A stretch of DNA of 54,776 nucleotides from Desulfobulbus alkaliphilus (GTDB taxonomy: Bacteria > Desulfobacterota > Desulfobulbia > Desulfobulbales > Desulfobulbaceae), in assembly GCF_016918545.1 (NCBI RefSeq), contig NZ_JAFFQC010000026.1:1-54776 (forward strand). Direction: 5' to 3'. Under the pieces are notes generated by a model. That model made no database searches and was not told where the DNA came from. It saw only the letters and a list, made by a program, of their open reading frames with translations. The position numbers and the translations under genes were made by a program. How positions within the stretch are numbered: the first letter of the stretch is position 1; every line of letters begins with the position of its first letter. This document shows, one piece after another, positions 17,147-26,745 of the stretch.

Positions 17147-18664
17147 CTATCGCCACAGGGTGGCGGTCACCTGATGTTGGTCATGCCAGCCGTGAAACTG
17201 TTCCAGCAAATGCTGGACAGAGGTGTGCATCAGGTCGATAAACGGTTGCGGTCCTAACCCAATCCAAAAAACAAAGATCAAAAATGGTGTCAGGATCACG
17301 ATTTCACGGACAGTAAGATCGGTGAGGTTGGACTGATCGGGATTGTTGACTCCCCCCCAAACAACTTTCTGCAACATGCGCAACATATAGGCAGCAGCCA
17401 GAACCGCGCCGGGGATGGCGGCAAGGGCCAGCACAATACTGTACTCGAAGGCCCCGGCCAGTACCAGGAGTTCACTGATAAAGGCGTTGGTCCCCGGGAA
17501 ACCGAAGGCAGCCAGGGAGAAAACAACTAGAAAAGTAGCCATCCAGGGCATGTATTTGCCCAGTCCGGCGGCAAGCGACAGTTCCCGGCTATGAATACGC
17601 TCGTATATCATACCCACGCAGAGGAAGAGAGCACCGGTGGTCACGCCATGATTGATCATCTGCAGAATGGCCCCTTCCAGCCCCCGGCTATTGAGCACGA
17701 AAATCCCCAGGGTCACAAAACCCATGTGGCCGACTGAGGAATACGCTATCAATTTTTTCATATCCTGCTGCGCCAGCGCGGTGAAACCGCCGTAGAGGAT
17801 GCCGGCAATGGACAACCAGAGAATCGGCGTTGCCAGGAGCAGGGTGGCTTCCGGAGTGATGGGTAAACAGAAACGCAGCATGCCATAGGTACCCATTTTC
17901 AATAAAATCGATGCAAGCAGCACGGATCCGGCGGTTGGTGCCTCCACATGGGCGGCTGGCAACCAGGTATGAAAGGGAAACATGGGGACCTTGATGGCAA
18001 AGGCCAGAAAAAAAGCGAGAAAAACAAGAACCTGAAAAATGGTTGTATAGGACTGCCACATCATGTCCGGGATGAAAAAGCTGCCGGTCTGCAGATAAAG
18101 GGCGATGATGGCCACCAGCAGGAGCACAGATCCGGCCAAGGTGTAGATAAAAAACTTGATCGACGCATAGACCTTGCGCGGCCCGCCCCAGATGGCGATG
18201 AGCAGATACATGGGAATGAGCATGAATTCCCAGAAAATAAAGAAAAGGATGAAATCCAGGGCCACGAAAACACCGATCATGGCCATCTCCATGATCAGTA
18301 GACAGAACATGAACAGTGCCACTCTGGTCTTGATGTATTTCCAGGAGGCAAGGACGCAGAAGGGCATGATCAAGGTGGTGAGGACAACCAGCAGGATGGA
18401 GATGCCATCGATACCGACAATGTAACTGATATCAAAGCGTGGGATCCAATCATAGACTTCGGCAAACTGATACTTCGGGGTGGATCTATCGAACCCAATG
18501 ATGAGTAGAAGCGAAAAGAGCGCGGTCACCGAGGTGATGGCAAGCGTCCACAGCCGGGCAAATTTCTCTCCCTGGTAGAGCAGGAGGACAACCGCCCCGG
18601 CCAAGGGCAGGAAAATCAGGAAAGTAAGGAGGGGAAAACCCTCTTTGATCAGTAACAGATCCAT
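17147..18664 (-). CDS. nuoM: NADH-quinone oxidoreductase subunit M
   Basis: NuoM-type antiporter-like subunit of the complex I membrane arm, 505 residues and about 14 helices. Diagnostic parts are DGISILLVVLTTLIMP, the TM5 segment LDFILFFIFWEFMLIPMYLL with the key Glu, KVPMFPFHTWLPAAHVEAPT and KMGTYGMLRF. AAGGGG lies eight bases before the ATG. It sits between the NuoL-like gene and nuoN, the usual L-M-N order. Confidence 0.94.
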   Translation of the reverse strand: MDLLLIKEGFPLLTFLIFLPLAGAVVLLLYQGEKFARLWTLAITSVTALFSLLLIIGFDRSTPKYQFAEVYDWIPRFDISYIVGIDGISILLVVLTTLIMPFCVLASWKYIKTRVALFMFCLLIMEMAMIGVFVALDFILFFIFWEFMLIPMYLLIAIWGGPRKVYASIKFFIYTLAGSVLLLVAIIALYLQTGSFFIPDMMWQSYTTIFQVLVFLAFFLAFAIKVPMFPFHTWLPAAHVEAPTAGSVLLASILLKMGTYGMLRFCLPITPEATLLLATPILWLSIAGILYGGFTALAQQDMKKLIAYSSVGHMGFVTLGIFVLNSRGLEGAILQMINHGVTTGALFLCVGMIYERIHSRELSLAAGLGKYMPWMATFLVVFSLAAFGFPGTNAFISELLVLAGAFEYSIVLALAAIPGAVLAAAYMLRMLQKVVWGGVNNPDQSNLTDLTVREIVILTPFLIFVFWIGLGPQPFIDLMHTSVQHLLEQFHGWHDQHQVTATLWR

Positions 18665-18677
18665 TCTCTATGTCCCC

Positions 18678-20468
18678 TTAAAGCAACTGAAAAAAGATGA
18701 AGGTGACGAGCAGAATCGCGGCCAGGGAAAAAGCGCAGAAAAGGGTCATCTGAATTTGACCGCTTTGCAGGAGGCGTACCTTCCCGCCCAAAGCACGCAC
18801 GGAGCGGGCCAGTCCATCAACAACACCATCAATAGCATGCCAGTCAAACCAGCTCCAGAATCGACTGACCACCATTAATGAATGGAGCCCGACCACCCGA
18901 TATGCCTCGCCCCACACGGTATCGAACCACTGCAGCGGCTTATTGACCACCCAGAGAAAAGCACTGCCGGCCTGACGATAGAGCCAGTCGATATCAAGGC
19001 AGATGCTGTCCACAGGCTCGAGGTATTTTTGCAAGAGAAAGAAGGCCAGGGCGGCAAAACCGAGGAGTTGGAGTGTTTCCAGCAGATGATACAATGTGTG
19101 GGGATTATAGACGGCCTCGTAGGGCAGCATCGCATACAGGAAACCTGGGGCGGTTCCAGCCAGAACACAGAGAGTGGCCCCGATGGTCATGGCGATCATC
19201 ATATTCCAGGTGGGGTCACCGGCTCTATTCCAGGTCTCCTCACTGCAGTTATTGGTGCCGAAAAAAAGAAAATAAGGAAGCTTGAGCCCGTTGTAGAGGA
19301 AAGTACCGGTCGCACCAAACATGAGCAGCCAGGACGTCCAGGTAAAATGGCTGTCGAATCCGGCGTTGATGATCATCGATTTACTTGCATAGGCGGCAAA
19401 AAAAGGAGCTGCGGATATGGACAGGCAACCGATGATGGTGAAAAAGAAAGTTGCCGGCATTCTGGAGTACAACCCACCCAGTTCGGTGAACTTGGATTTT
19501 CCGGTCATATACAGAACCGTACCGGCACCCATAAAAAGCAGGCTTTTATATAAAATGTGCACAACGGCGTGGGCTACCGCACCGTTGACAGCCATGGCCG
19601 TGCCAATACCGATTCCGGCAATCATATACCCCACCTGGGAGACTATCGACCAGGCCAGCAGTTTGCGAATGTCATTTTCCATCACCGCGTACACGACGCC
19701 ATACAAGGCCATGATCACGCCGATCACCACCAGGATTTCCATGCCAGCACAGCCCCGGACCAGGGTATAGACCGCGGTTTTTGTAGTGATGGCACAGAGG
19801 AAGACCGAGCCATTGAAGGTCGCCTCGGCATAGGACTCGGGCAACCAGGTATGCAGAGGCACAATGGCGGCGTTGAGGCCGAAACCGATCATGATCAACC
19901 ATGTATACAGCTCCGGATGAGCGACATCCATCAAATCAAAGGTGATATCTCCCACGGCCTGATAGCGTAGCAGAATGCCGGCGAGCAGGATGACCCCGCC
20001 GATGGTGTGCATGATGAGGTACCGATATCCGATTCGCAATGATTGGGCTCCTCGCCGGTACCAGATAAGGAAAACCGAAGCAAAGGCCATCATCTCCCAG
20101 AACAGGAAAAGACTCAGATAATCACCGCTGTATATCACCCCCAGGGAGCCGGCAACATAAAACCAGGCCGCAATGTGTTCACCGGCTCGATCGACATGTA
20201 ATCCATACAAGGTGCCCAGGACAGCGATAACAGCCATTATCAGGGCAAACACGGTGGTAAGTTTATCGATCCGGCCGAAAACCAGCTGCCAGTCAAGAAA
20301 AGTCACCAGCCCATGGTTGCCGGCAAGCGTCCCATTAACCATGACAACCAGCAGGGTCAGTAATGGAATGAGAAAAAGATAGGGTCTTCTCAACGGTCCC
20401 TGAACAAAAGGCAGCAGCAGCGCTCCCAGGATCAGGATAAGAGAGGGATGAATGAAACCGGTCGTCAT
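18678..20468 (-). CDS. NuoL-like antiporter subunit (MrpD-related) with C-terminal lateral-helix region
   Basis: A 596-residue antiporter-like membrane subunit. The core contains YLSLFLFWEMMAFASVFL (TM5 Glu), AAIVPLHTWLPESYAEATFNG and AVVHILYKSLLFMGAG. The C-terminus, after ~440, resembles the NuoL lateral helix plus last helix: WFDWHAIDGVVDGL, then LGGKVRLLQSGQIQ and a final hydrophobic helix. So although the core looks MrpD-like, it occupies the NuoL position and probably spans the membrane arm. Its ATG overlaps the stop of the preceding small gene (ATGA), indicating translational coupling. Confidence 0.82.
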   Translation of the reverse strand: MTTGFIHPSLILILGALLLPFVQGPLRRPYLFLIPLLTLLVVMVNGTLAGNHGLVTFLDWQLVFGRIDKLTTVFALIMAVIAVLGTLYGLHVDRAGEHIAAWFYVAGSLGVIYSGDYLSLFLFWEMMAFASVFLIWYRRGAQSLRIGYRYLIMHTIGGVILLAGILLRYQAVGDITFDLMDVAHPELYTWLIMIGFGLNAAIVPLHTWLPESYAEATFNGSVFLCAITTKTAVYTLVRGCAGMEILVVIGVIMALYGVVYAVMENDIRKLLAWSIVSQVGYMIAGIGIGTAMAVNGAVAHAVVHILYKSLLFMGAGTVLYMTGKSKFTELGGLYSRMPATFFFTIIGCLSISAAPFFAAYASKSMIINAGFDSHFTWTSWLLMFGATGTFLYNGLKLPYFLFFGTNNCSEETWNRAGDPTWNMMIAMTIGATLCVLAGTAPGFLYAMLPYEAVYNPHTLYHLLETLQLLGFAALAFFLLQKYLEPVDSICLDIDWLYRQAGSAFLWVVNKPLQWFDTVWGEAYRVVGLHSLMVVSRFWSWFDWHAIDGVVDGLARSVRALGGKVRLLQSGQIQMTLFCAFSLAAILLVTFIFFQLL

Positions 20469-20743
20469 TGTTCTTCCTCACGGTCGGTGGCGTCAGAACG
20501 GTCGTAAAAGGTGGTCGGTGCCTGGATGCCGGCGCGTCGCAGCACATGGGTAATACCGATGATGGCAGCGGCAGCGGCAAAGCCGAAAAAAGACCAGAAA
20601 AAAGGGATATACCGATCAGCCCAGGAGTGGGCGTGGCTACTGTCAATCAGCAATGACAGGCCAGATATAACGGCAAGCAGGGCCAGGCAAATCACCACCA
20701 CCGTTTTGAGATGATTCCGCAGCTTTTCAATGAGGTTCGTCAT
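20465..20743 (-). CDS. Small two-helix membrane protein in the nuo operon, function unknown
   Basis: A 92-residue protein with two predicted helices (VVVICLALLAVISGLSLLI and FFWSFFGFAAAAAIIGITHV) and a short polar C-terminus. Both junctions are ATGA overlaps: its start overlaps the stop of the MrpD-like gene and its stop overlaps the start of the NuoL-like gene. That strongly suggests co-translation with the complex. I do not recognise it as NuoJ, NuoK, MrpC or MrpG. It may be an accessory subunit that fits the extra antiporter module; this is an inference. Confidence 0.75.
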   Translation of the reverse strand: MTNLIEKLRNHLKTVVVICLALLAVISGLSLLIDSSHAHSWADRYIPFFWSFFGFAAAAAIIGITHVLRRAGIQAPTTFYDRSDATDREEEQ

Positions 20744-22233
20744 CCTGTCACCATCCTGACAAATTGCATCATGAAGTTAGGGAAGATTCCAATGATCACC
20801 GAGACAGTTACGGCAATCAGCAGAGGGATGAGCATGCTGAGGGGAGCCTCCCTGATGCCGGTTTCTGTCTCGCCGGGCGGACGTTTGCCAAAAAAAGCCT
20901 TATAGGTTACCGGGGCGAAATACCCGACATTCAAGACCGTCGAAACGATAAGAATCACCAGAATGCCGACCTGGTGCGCATCCATGGACCCGACCAGCAG
21001 GTACCATTTTGAGACAAATCCGGCAACCGGCGGCACACCAATCATCGACAGAGAGGCGACAGCAAAGGCCCCGAAGGTGAAAGGCATGATCCGCCCCAGC
21101 CCACTCATTTCAGAGATGTATTTTTTATGCGCGGCAATATAAATGGCTCCGGCACAGAAAAACAGGGTGATCTTGGCAAAAGCGTGGTTGACGATGTGGA
21201 TCAGGCCGCCCTCGATGGCAGCCGGTGTCAACAAGGCCACGCCAAGGATAATATATGATAATTGGCTGACCGTGGAGTAGGCCAACCGAGCCTTGAGATT
21301 GTCCTTGGACAGGGCGATGATCGAGGCCATGATAATGGTGAAGCCAACGAAATAGGCGGTGAAAATACCAAGATTCAGGTCGGTCATGATTTCGACCCCA
21401 AAGACGTAGAGCATGACCCGGGTCGTACAGAAGACGCCGACCTTGACCACGGCCACCGCATGGAGCAAGGCGGAAACCGGCGTAGGAGCAACCATGGCGC
21501 TCGGTAGCCAGTGATGGAACGGCATGATGCCGTTTTTGGCAAAACCGAAGAGGCAGAAGAAGTAAAGCATGATCACCAACCAGTCGGCGGTGTCGGCGGG
21601 AAGGATCCCGGTGGAGATTGTGTGGGGAAAATCGAGGTTGCCGACCAGAACATAGATGAGAATAAGGGCCGGAAGGAGAAAGAGTTTTGCCGTGGTGGTC
21701 AGATAGACAATATATTTTCGCGCCCCGTCATAGGATTCCTTGTCCTGGTGATGAGCGACCAACGGATAGGTACAGACCGAGACAATCTCATAAAAAAGGT
21801 AAAGGGTGAGCAGGTTGTCTGCAAAGGCGACACCGATGGCCCCGAAAATGGCCAGGGCAAAACAGGCATTAAATCTGGTCTGACAGGGTTCGTCGTGGGC
21901 CCGCATGTACCCCATGGAATAAAAGACGGCAATGACCCACAGTGATGAGGCAACCAAGGCGAAAATCATGGAAAAACCGTCCGCCCGCAAGGTGATGGAG
22001 AGACCGGGTAGAAGTTGAAAAATCGGAAAGACCAGGGTCTGACCAGCCTTCAGCGCCGGGATAAAGGAAAGAACAACAAGAAAAAGCAGCACCGAAGAGC
22101 AGGAAGAGACGAGTTCCCGCAGGTTGGGGCGGTTCTTCTGGGTCATAACCACCAGACTGCCGACCAGCGGGATCAGTACCGCCAGGAGCAGGTAGAAGCT
22201 TTTGACAGTATGGGTGGTGGAAACAGCTTCCAT
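20740..22233 (-). CDS. MrpD-like antiporter subunit inserted in the nuo operon
   Basis: A 497-residue antiporter-like protein (proton-conducting membrane transporter family) with about 14 helices. Typical segments: LTLYLFYEIVSVCTYPLVAH (TM5 Glu), KNGIMPFHHWLPSAMVAPTPVSALLHAV and KVGVFCTTRVML. Similarity to MrpD/MnhD and Nqo-like antiporters is clearer than to canonical NuoL, and there is no lateral-helix tail. It lies between nuoK and the small gene, an additional antiporter-like subunit compared with standard 14-subunit complex I. The second of two ATGs is chosen because GGAGG lies eight bases before it. Confidence 0.82.
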   Translation of the reverse strand: MEAVSTTHTVKSFYLLLAVLIPLVGSLVVMTQKNRPNLRELVSSCSSVLLFLVVLSFIPALKAGQTLVFPIFQLLPGLSITLRADGFSMIFALVASSLWVIAVFYSMGYMRAHDEPCQTRFNACFALAIFGAIGVAFADNLLTLYLFYEIVSVCTYPLVAHHQDKESYDGARKYIVYLTTTAKLFLLPALILIYVLVGNLDFPHTISTGILPADTADWLVIMLYFFCLFGFAKNGIMPFHHWLPSAMVAPTPVSALLHAVAVVKVGVFCTTRVMLYVFGVEIMTDLNLGIFTAYFVGFTIIMASIIALSKDNLKARLAYSTVSQLSYIILGVALLTPAAIEGGLIHIVNHAFAKITLFFCAGAIYIAAHKKYISEMSGLGRIMPFTFGAFAVASLSMIGVPPVAGFVSKWYLLVGSMDAHQVGILVILIVSTVLNVGYFAPVTYKAFFGKRPPGETETGIREAPLSMLIPLLIAVTVSVIIGIFPNFMMQFVRMVTG

Positions 22234-22248
22234 AATCATTTCCTCCGG

Positions 22249-22575
22249 TTACCTCTGTAGATCAACAAGATCGTCGGTATCGATGCTTTTATAGTTCCGA
22301 TAAACGGCGATCATGATGCTGATAGCGATGGCTGCCTCGGCAGCGGCAATGGCCATGATAAACAGCGCGAATACCTGACCAATGGTTGGGTCCGGAGCGA
22401 GAAAACGGTTGAAGGCCATGAAATTGGTAGCGGCCGCGGCCAGGATGAGTTCAGCGGATATCAGCATGCCAATCACTGTGCGGCGGATGATCAGGCCATA
22501 AACACCGAAAGAGAAAAGCAGGGCACTGATCAACATATAGGCTGGCAGGCAATTATACAGATTCAGTAGTTGCAT
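22249..22575 (-). CDS. nuoK: NADH-quinone oxidoreductase subunit K
   Basis: A 108-residue three-helix subunit related to MrpC. It has the conserved GxxxxxxRRTVIGMLISAELIL helix with its essential Glu and the VFALFIMAIAAAEAAIAISI helix with the second. GGGAG precedes the ATG. It follows nuoJ with a three-base gap. Confidence 0.95.
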   Translation of the reverse strand: MQLLNLYNCLPAYMLISALLFSFGVYGLIIRRTVIGMLISAELILAAAATNFMAFNRFLAPDPTIGQVFALFIMAIAAAEAAIAISIMIAVYRNYKSIDTDDLVDLQR

Positions 22576-22578
22576 GGA

Positions 22579-23151
22579 TTAATTTCTCCCTCTCTGGGCG
22601 AGGACCAGGGCGCCGATAATGGCCATGACCAGAACGATGGATATGAGTTCAAATACCATTCCATGGGTGGTGAGCAGGGTTATGCCAACGGCGTGTATAT
22701 CACCCTCTCCTTCCCGGGGAAAGACCTGCCACTGTGTTTTCAACCCCAGGATAGCCAGCGATGCAAACAGCAAACCCGCGATACTGGCCGCCAGCGGTCC
22801 GGCAAGAACGGATCGATGTTTGATGTCCGTTGTTGGTTTCTCGTCAACGGGTGCGGCTTCCTCGGGAGAGGCCAGCATGATGCCGAGGACGATGAGGACA
22901 GAAACTGCACCGACATATATTAAAAGCTGCATCATGGCAACAATGGGACTCAGCAGGAAATAATAGACCCCTGCCAAACCAGTGAAGCAGAGAGCCAATC
23001 CAGCAACCGCTCGCACCAAGCGCTGGGCATGCACCGCTATCAGACCACCGATGACCACCATGGCGATGGTCACCAGAAAAATGACACCAACCACTCCCTC
23101 GGCGGTAAAAAGAGCCGGAGTCGTGGCCGGCTGGCAGATTATTGTTTGCAT
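22579..23151 (-). CDS. nuoJ: NADH-quinone oxidoreductase subunit J
   Basis: Membrane subunit of 190 residues with five helices. The conserved segment AGVYYFLLSPIVAMMQLLIYVGAVSVLIVLG (split here by the pi-bulge helix TM3) identifies NuoJ. A loop rich in Glu and Pro separates helices 3 and 4. The start overlaps the end of nuoI by 13 bases. Confidence 0.93.
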   Translation of the reverse strand: MQTIICQPATTPALFTAEGVVGVIFLVTIAMVVIGGLIAVHAQRLVRAVAGLALCFTGLAGVYYFLLSPIVAMMQLLIYVGAVSVLIVLGIMLASPEEAAPVDEKPTTDIKHRSVLAGPLAASIAGLLFASLAILGLKTQWQVFPREGEGDIHAVGITLLTTHGMVFELISIVLVMAIIGALVLAQRGRN

Positions 23152-23591
23152 CTGTTCTGTTCCTCCAACCGTTTCATCAGATCGATGATAAAGTCATCTT
23201 TATTGAAACTGACCAGATTATATTCGTGGGAATACCGCAGGGCATCGAATTTACAGCTTTCCACGCAGGAACCGCACAGGCTGCATTTGGTAAAATCGAG
23301 AATATAGGAGGTCAGAACCTTGCCCTTGCCTCCTTCGGCTTTCTTCCCCCCCAGGCTGATGCAATCCGATGGGCAGGCACGCTGGCACATCATGCAGACA
23401 ACACAGTTGGGCAGGCCGGATTCCGCATTGCCGATCAATTCGATATGGCCTCGGAACAAGGGAGGCAAGGTGGGGGTTTCATAGGGATACTGTTCGGTGA
23501 CCACTGGTTTGAAAAATTGCCGGCCGGTAATCAGCATTCCCTTGATCAGGCTCTTGCTGCCGTAAAAAATGTCGCGCCAGTAAGCACTCAT
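23139..23591 (-). CDS. nuoI: NADH-quinone oxidoreductase subunit I
   Basis: Ferredoxin-like subunit of 150 residues carrying the two [4Fe-4S] clusters N6a and N6b. The motifs CVVCMMCQRACP and CSLCGSCVESCK give all eight ligands. It passes electrons from the peripheral arm toward NuoB. The ATG lies one base beyond the nuoH stop. Confidence 0.95.
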   Translation of the reverse strand: MSAYWRDIFYGSKSLIKGMLITGRQFFKPVVTEQYPYETPTLPPLFRGHIELIGNAESGLPNCVVCMMCQRACPSDCISLGGKKAEGGKGKVLTSYILDFTKCSLCGSCVESCKFDALRYSHEYNLVSFNKDDFIIDLMKRLEEQNRCKQ

Positions 23592-23592
23592 A

Positions 23593-24585
23593 TCAGAACA
23601 CCTTGATCAGAACCGCTGTGATCAGCAGGTTCACCATTGAGAATGGGATCAGTATTTTCCAATTCAGATTCAAGAGTTTGTAGATCTGGGTCCGTGGGAA
23701 GGTCCAGCGTATCCAGATGAAAGTGAAGATGAGAATATAAATTTTTATGAGAAACCACCACACACCCGGGATCAGTCCCAATGGGCAGTCCCAGCCACCG
23801 AGAAACAGGACTGTTGTCAGGCAGGCCGCCACGACAATGTTGAGATATTCACCCATCATGAACAGACCAAAACCCATGGAGCCATATTCGGTCATGAATC
23901 CAGCCACCAGTTCGCTCTCCGCTTCCGCCATGTCAAAAGGAGCACGATTTGTTTCGGCTATCGTACATATAAAAAAGATGAGAAACGAAATCCACATGGT
24001 CAGGAAATGGCCGTTTTCTATCCGGAAGATATTCCAGCGCCAGAAACCACCCTGCTGATCAAGGGCAATATCCTGCAGGTTCAGGGAGCCAGAAATCAGG
24101 ACCACGGTGATGACGGTGAATAACATCGGAATTTCGTAGGCCAGGGTCTGGGAAACAGCCCGAGTTGACGAGATGAGGGCATATTTATTGCCCGATGCCC
24201 AGCCGCCGAGAAGAATGGCGAACATGGCCAGAGCGGCCAGGGCAAAGAGTAGCAGCACCGATAGTTCCATGGCCCGGGCCTGAATGTTGCCGGAAAAGGG
24301 AATTACCGCCATGGAGGTGATCGCCGGGACCATTGCAAGAATCGGAGCCGCCCGGAAAATAATTCCGTCAACACCCTTGGGGACGAGCAACTGTTTGCTC
24401 ATCAGTTTGATACCATCGGCCAGGGGTTGCAGCAGTCCGGCATAGCCAACTTCCGTGGGGCCGCTCCGCCTCTGGATCCGGGCGGCGCCCTTTCGCTCGC
24501 AATAACCGAGATAAGCGGCATTGAGGCCGGCAAAAGCCAGGATGCCCACCAGATATAGCAGAGCATGCCAAATACTCGTTTCCAT
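23593..24585 (-). CDS. nuoH: NADH-quinone oxidoreductase subunit H
   Basis: Membrane subunit of 330 residues that links the peripheral arm to the membrane arm and forms most of the quinone chamber. The signature ERKGAARIQRRSGPTEVG near the N-terminus, ADGIKLMSKQ and the loop AETNRAPFDMAEAESELVAG are present. ATG 24585 is chosen because GGAGG lies eight bases before it; a GTG three codons upstream overlaps that site. Confidence 0.95.
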   Translation of the reverse strand: METSIWHALLYLVGILAFAGLNAAYLGYCERKGAARIQRRSGPTEVGYAGLLQPLADGIKLMSKQLLVPKGVDGIIFRAAPILAMVPAITSMAVIPFSGNIQARAMELSVLLLFALAALAMFAILLGGWASGNKYALISSTRAVSQTLAYEIPMLFTVITVVLISGSLNLQDIALDQQGGFWRWNIFRIENGHFLTMWISFLIFFICTIAETNRAPFDMAEAESELVAGFMTEYGSMGFGLFMMGEYLNIVVAACLTTVLFLGGWDCPLGLIPGVWWFLIKIYILIFTFIWIRWTFPRTQIYKLLNLNWKILIPFSMVNLLITAVLIKVF

Positions 24586-24603
24586 ACAGTTCACCTCCGC
24601 CGA

Positions 24604-25722
24604 TCAGCGGTCAATCTCGGGGATAACCAGATCCAGGCTGCCCAGAAAAGCCAGGGCGTCCGCAAGCAGCATACCCTGGGTTACTTCACCGAACAGGCTC
24701 AGGTTGGAGAAGGTCGGCGAGCGCAATTTCAATTTATAGGGATTCTTGTCACCATTGCAGACCAGACGATGCCCAAGCAATCCCCGGGCGGTTTCCACTG
24801 CCGAATAATAATATCCGGCCTCGGGTTTGAGCATTTTCGGCACCTTGGCCATGATGGGACCGTCGGGCAAGGCGTCGAGGGCCTGTTCGATAATGCGCAT
24901 GGACTGTTCCATTTCCTGCACCCGCACCATGTATCTGGCCATGGAATCACATTCATGGAAGACCGGGACATCAAAATCGAAATGCGGATACACTGAATAG
25001 GGTTCATCCTTGCGGACATCGTAGTTGATTCCTGAGCCACGTGCCACCGGCCCGGTAACCCCGTAGCGGCGGCACATTTCGGGGGTGATAATGCCTATGT
25101 CTTTAACCCTTTTGATGAAAATGATATTGCTGGTGACCAGGTCATGGTAAAAGACGGGCATCCGTTCCCGGAGTCGAACCAGAAAAGCACGGGTGCCGGC
25201 GATGAAGTCTTCGTCGATATCATTTAACACCCCACCAAAGCGCATATAGGAATAAGTCAGCCGAGAACCGGTGACCCGCTCAAGCAGATCGATCACCTGT
25301 TCCCGATCATCAAAGGCGTACAGCAGGGGGGTGAATGCACCGAGGTCAAGGAGATTCGCGGCCCACCAGAGCAGATGACTGTGTATCCGATTGAGTTCGA
25401 CCGTAATGACCCGAATGTATTCAGCCCGCGGCGGAACTTCAATGCCGGCGGCTTTTTCCACAACCAGGGCCCAGCCGTGATTAAAAGCCAGGGCATGGAG
25501 GTAATCCATGCGGGCTGTGTTGGGCATGAATTGGGCAAAGGTCCCTGCCTCGGCCATTTTTTCATGCATACGATGGATATAGCCCAGCACGGGTTCCGCT
25601 TTAACAATATACTCACCATCCATGGTGAGTTTGACACGTAAAACACCATGGGTAGCGGGATGCTGGGGCCCCAGGTTAAGCACAAAGGTTTCATCATGCC
25701 GTGGGGATATGGGGACGGTCAT
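24604..25722 (-). CDS. nuoD: NADH-quinone oxidoreductase subunit D (49-kDa)
   Basis: Quinone-binding subunit related to NiFe-hydrogenase large chains, 372 residues, slightly shorter than usual (~390-410). GPQHPATHGVLR marks the quinone-site His loop, and RRYGVTGPVARGSGINYDVRK and the C-terminal LVIPEIDR are family marks. The start codon overlaps the nuoC stop as ATGA. Confidence 0.96.
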   Translation of the reverse strand: MTVPISPRHDETFVLNLGPQHPATHGVLRVKLTMDGEYIVKAEPVLGYIHRMHEKMAEAGTFAQFMPNTARMDYLHALAFNHGWALVVEKAAGIEVPPRAEYIRVITVELNRIHSHLLWWAANLLDLGAFTPLLYAFDDREQVIDLLERVTGSRLTYSYMRFGGVLNDIDEDFIAGTRAFLVRLRERMPVFYHDLVTSNIIFIKRVKDIGIITPEMCRRYGVTGPVARGSGINYDVRKDEPYSVYPHFDFDVPVFHECDSMARYMVRVQEMEQSMRIIEQALDALPDGPIMAKVPKMLKPEAGYYYSAVETARGLLGHRLVCNGDKNPYKLKLRSPTFSNLSLFGEVTQGMLLADALAFLGSLDLVIPEIDR

Positions 25723-26234
25723 GGCATAAAATCCTTTAAAAGTGGATGATAATCAGCGTCTTCAGGTAGAAGAATGCGGGTCAGATCCGGGTGACCTTGA
25801 AAATGAAGCCCGTAGAAGTCAAAAGTTTCGCGTTCGTGCCAGTCAGCAGCCGGAAAAATTCCCGTAAGCGTCGGAACCACCGGCTCGCTGCGATCGACAA
25901 AAGTCCGAACCATAACCCGGCACTGATCACCGCCGAGGAGATTAAAATCATAGATAATTTCCAGTTGGCCCTGCTCCAGCCAGTCAACTCCGGCAATTGA
26001 TTCGAGGAAAAACCCTTCATCCTCGAGAACCCCGGCTACGGCCATCAACTGATCGGGAAGACAAACAACATCGAGATGGCTGCCGGTGCGGCTGTACTCG
26101 GTAACCACAACTCCCGGTAACCGCTGCTGTGGCGAAGAATCGGCTTCACTTTCCTCGGTACCAACTGCCTCTGACTCGTGCCCTGATGGAAACAAGGGGG
26201 AAAGAGCGCTCCGGGTTTTTTCGTATCTCTCCAT
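25719..26234 (-). CDS. nuoC: NADH-quinone oxidoreductase subunit C (30-kDa)
   Basis: Peripheral-arm subunit of 171 residues with the family signature in WHERETFDFYGLHFQGHPDLTRI. ATG 26234 is supported by GGAGG five bases upstream; a longer frame overlaps nuoB by about 50 bases and is rejected. A Ser/Glu-rich linker follows the first 20 residues. It ends in an ATGA overlap with nuoD. Confidence 0.93.
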   Translation of the reverse strand: MERYEKTRSALSPLFPSGHESEAVGTEESEADSSPQQRLPGVVVTEYSRTGSHLDVVCLPDQLMAVAGVLEDEGFFLESIAGVDWLEQGQLEIIYDFNLLGGDQCRVMVRTFVDRSEPVVPTLTGIFPAADWHERETFDFYGLHFQGHPDLTRILLPEDADYHPLLKDFMP

Positions 26235-26247
26235 GAAAGCCTCCAGC

Positions 26248-26745
26248 TCAGCTCGCGTAGACCCGGGGCCAACGCCGTTTTCCGGTAATCTTTTCCTCAA
26301 GAGTTATGATCCCTTCCAGCAGGGCTTCCGGTCTGGGTGGACAACCGGGTATATAAACGTCAACGGGAAACAGTTTATCCACTCCTTCAATCACGTTGTA
26401 ATTTCCCTTGAATTTGAAAGGTCCGCCGGAAATGGCGCAGTTACCCATGGCGATCACCCATTTGGGCTCAGGCATCTGGTCGTACAGGGTTTTGACAGCA
26501 AGCTCCAATTTTTTGTTGACCGTGCCGGCGACAATCATCACATCGCTTTGTCGGGGTGAAGGGCGAAAGACTTCGGCACCGAAGCGGGAGAGGTCATAGC
26601 GCGATCCGCCAGTGCACATCATCTCAATGGCGCAGCAGGCCAGCCCGAAGGTCATGGGCCAGAGAGAGTTGGCCCGGCCGAGGTTGAGCAGTTTGTCGAG
26701 TTGGGCGAACCGTACTATTGATGTTGGTAGGTTTTCCGTTCCCAC
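26248..26745 (-). CDS. nuoB: NADH-quinone oxidoreductase subunit B (PSST)
   Basis: Carries the last cluster N2 ([4Fe-4S]) before quinone. The ligands are visible as the tandem cysteines of [10 protein letters not shown], the Cys of MGNCAISGG and that of [14 protein letters not shown]. 165 residues. It starts with GTG, supported by AAGGAG six to seven bases upstream. The first 31 bases overlap the end of nuoA. Confidence 0.95.
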   Translation of the reverse strand: MGTENLPTSIVRFAQLDKLLNLGRANSLWPMTFGLACCAIEMMCTGGSRYDLSRFGAEVFRPSPRQSDVMIVAGTVNKKLELAVKTLYDQMPEPKWVIAMGNCAISGGPFKFKGNYNVIEGVDKLFPVDVYIPGCPPRPEALLEGIITLEEKITGKRRWPRVYAS

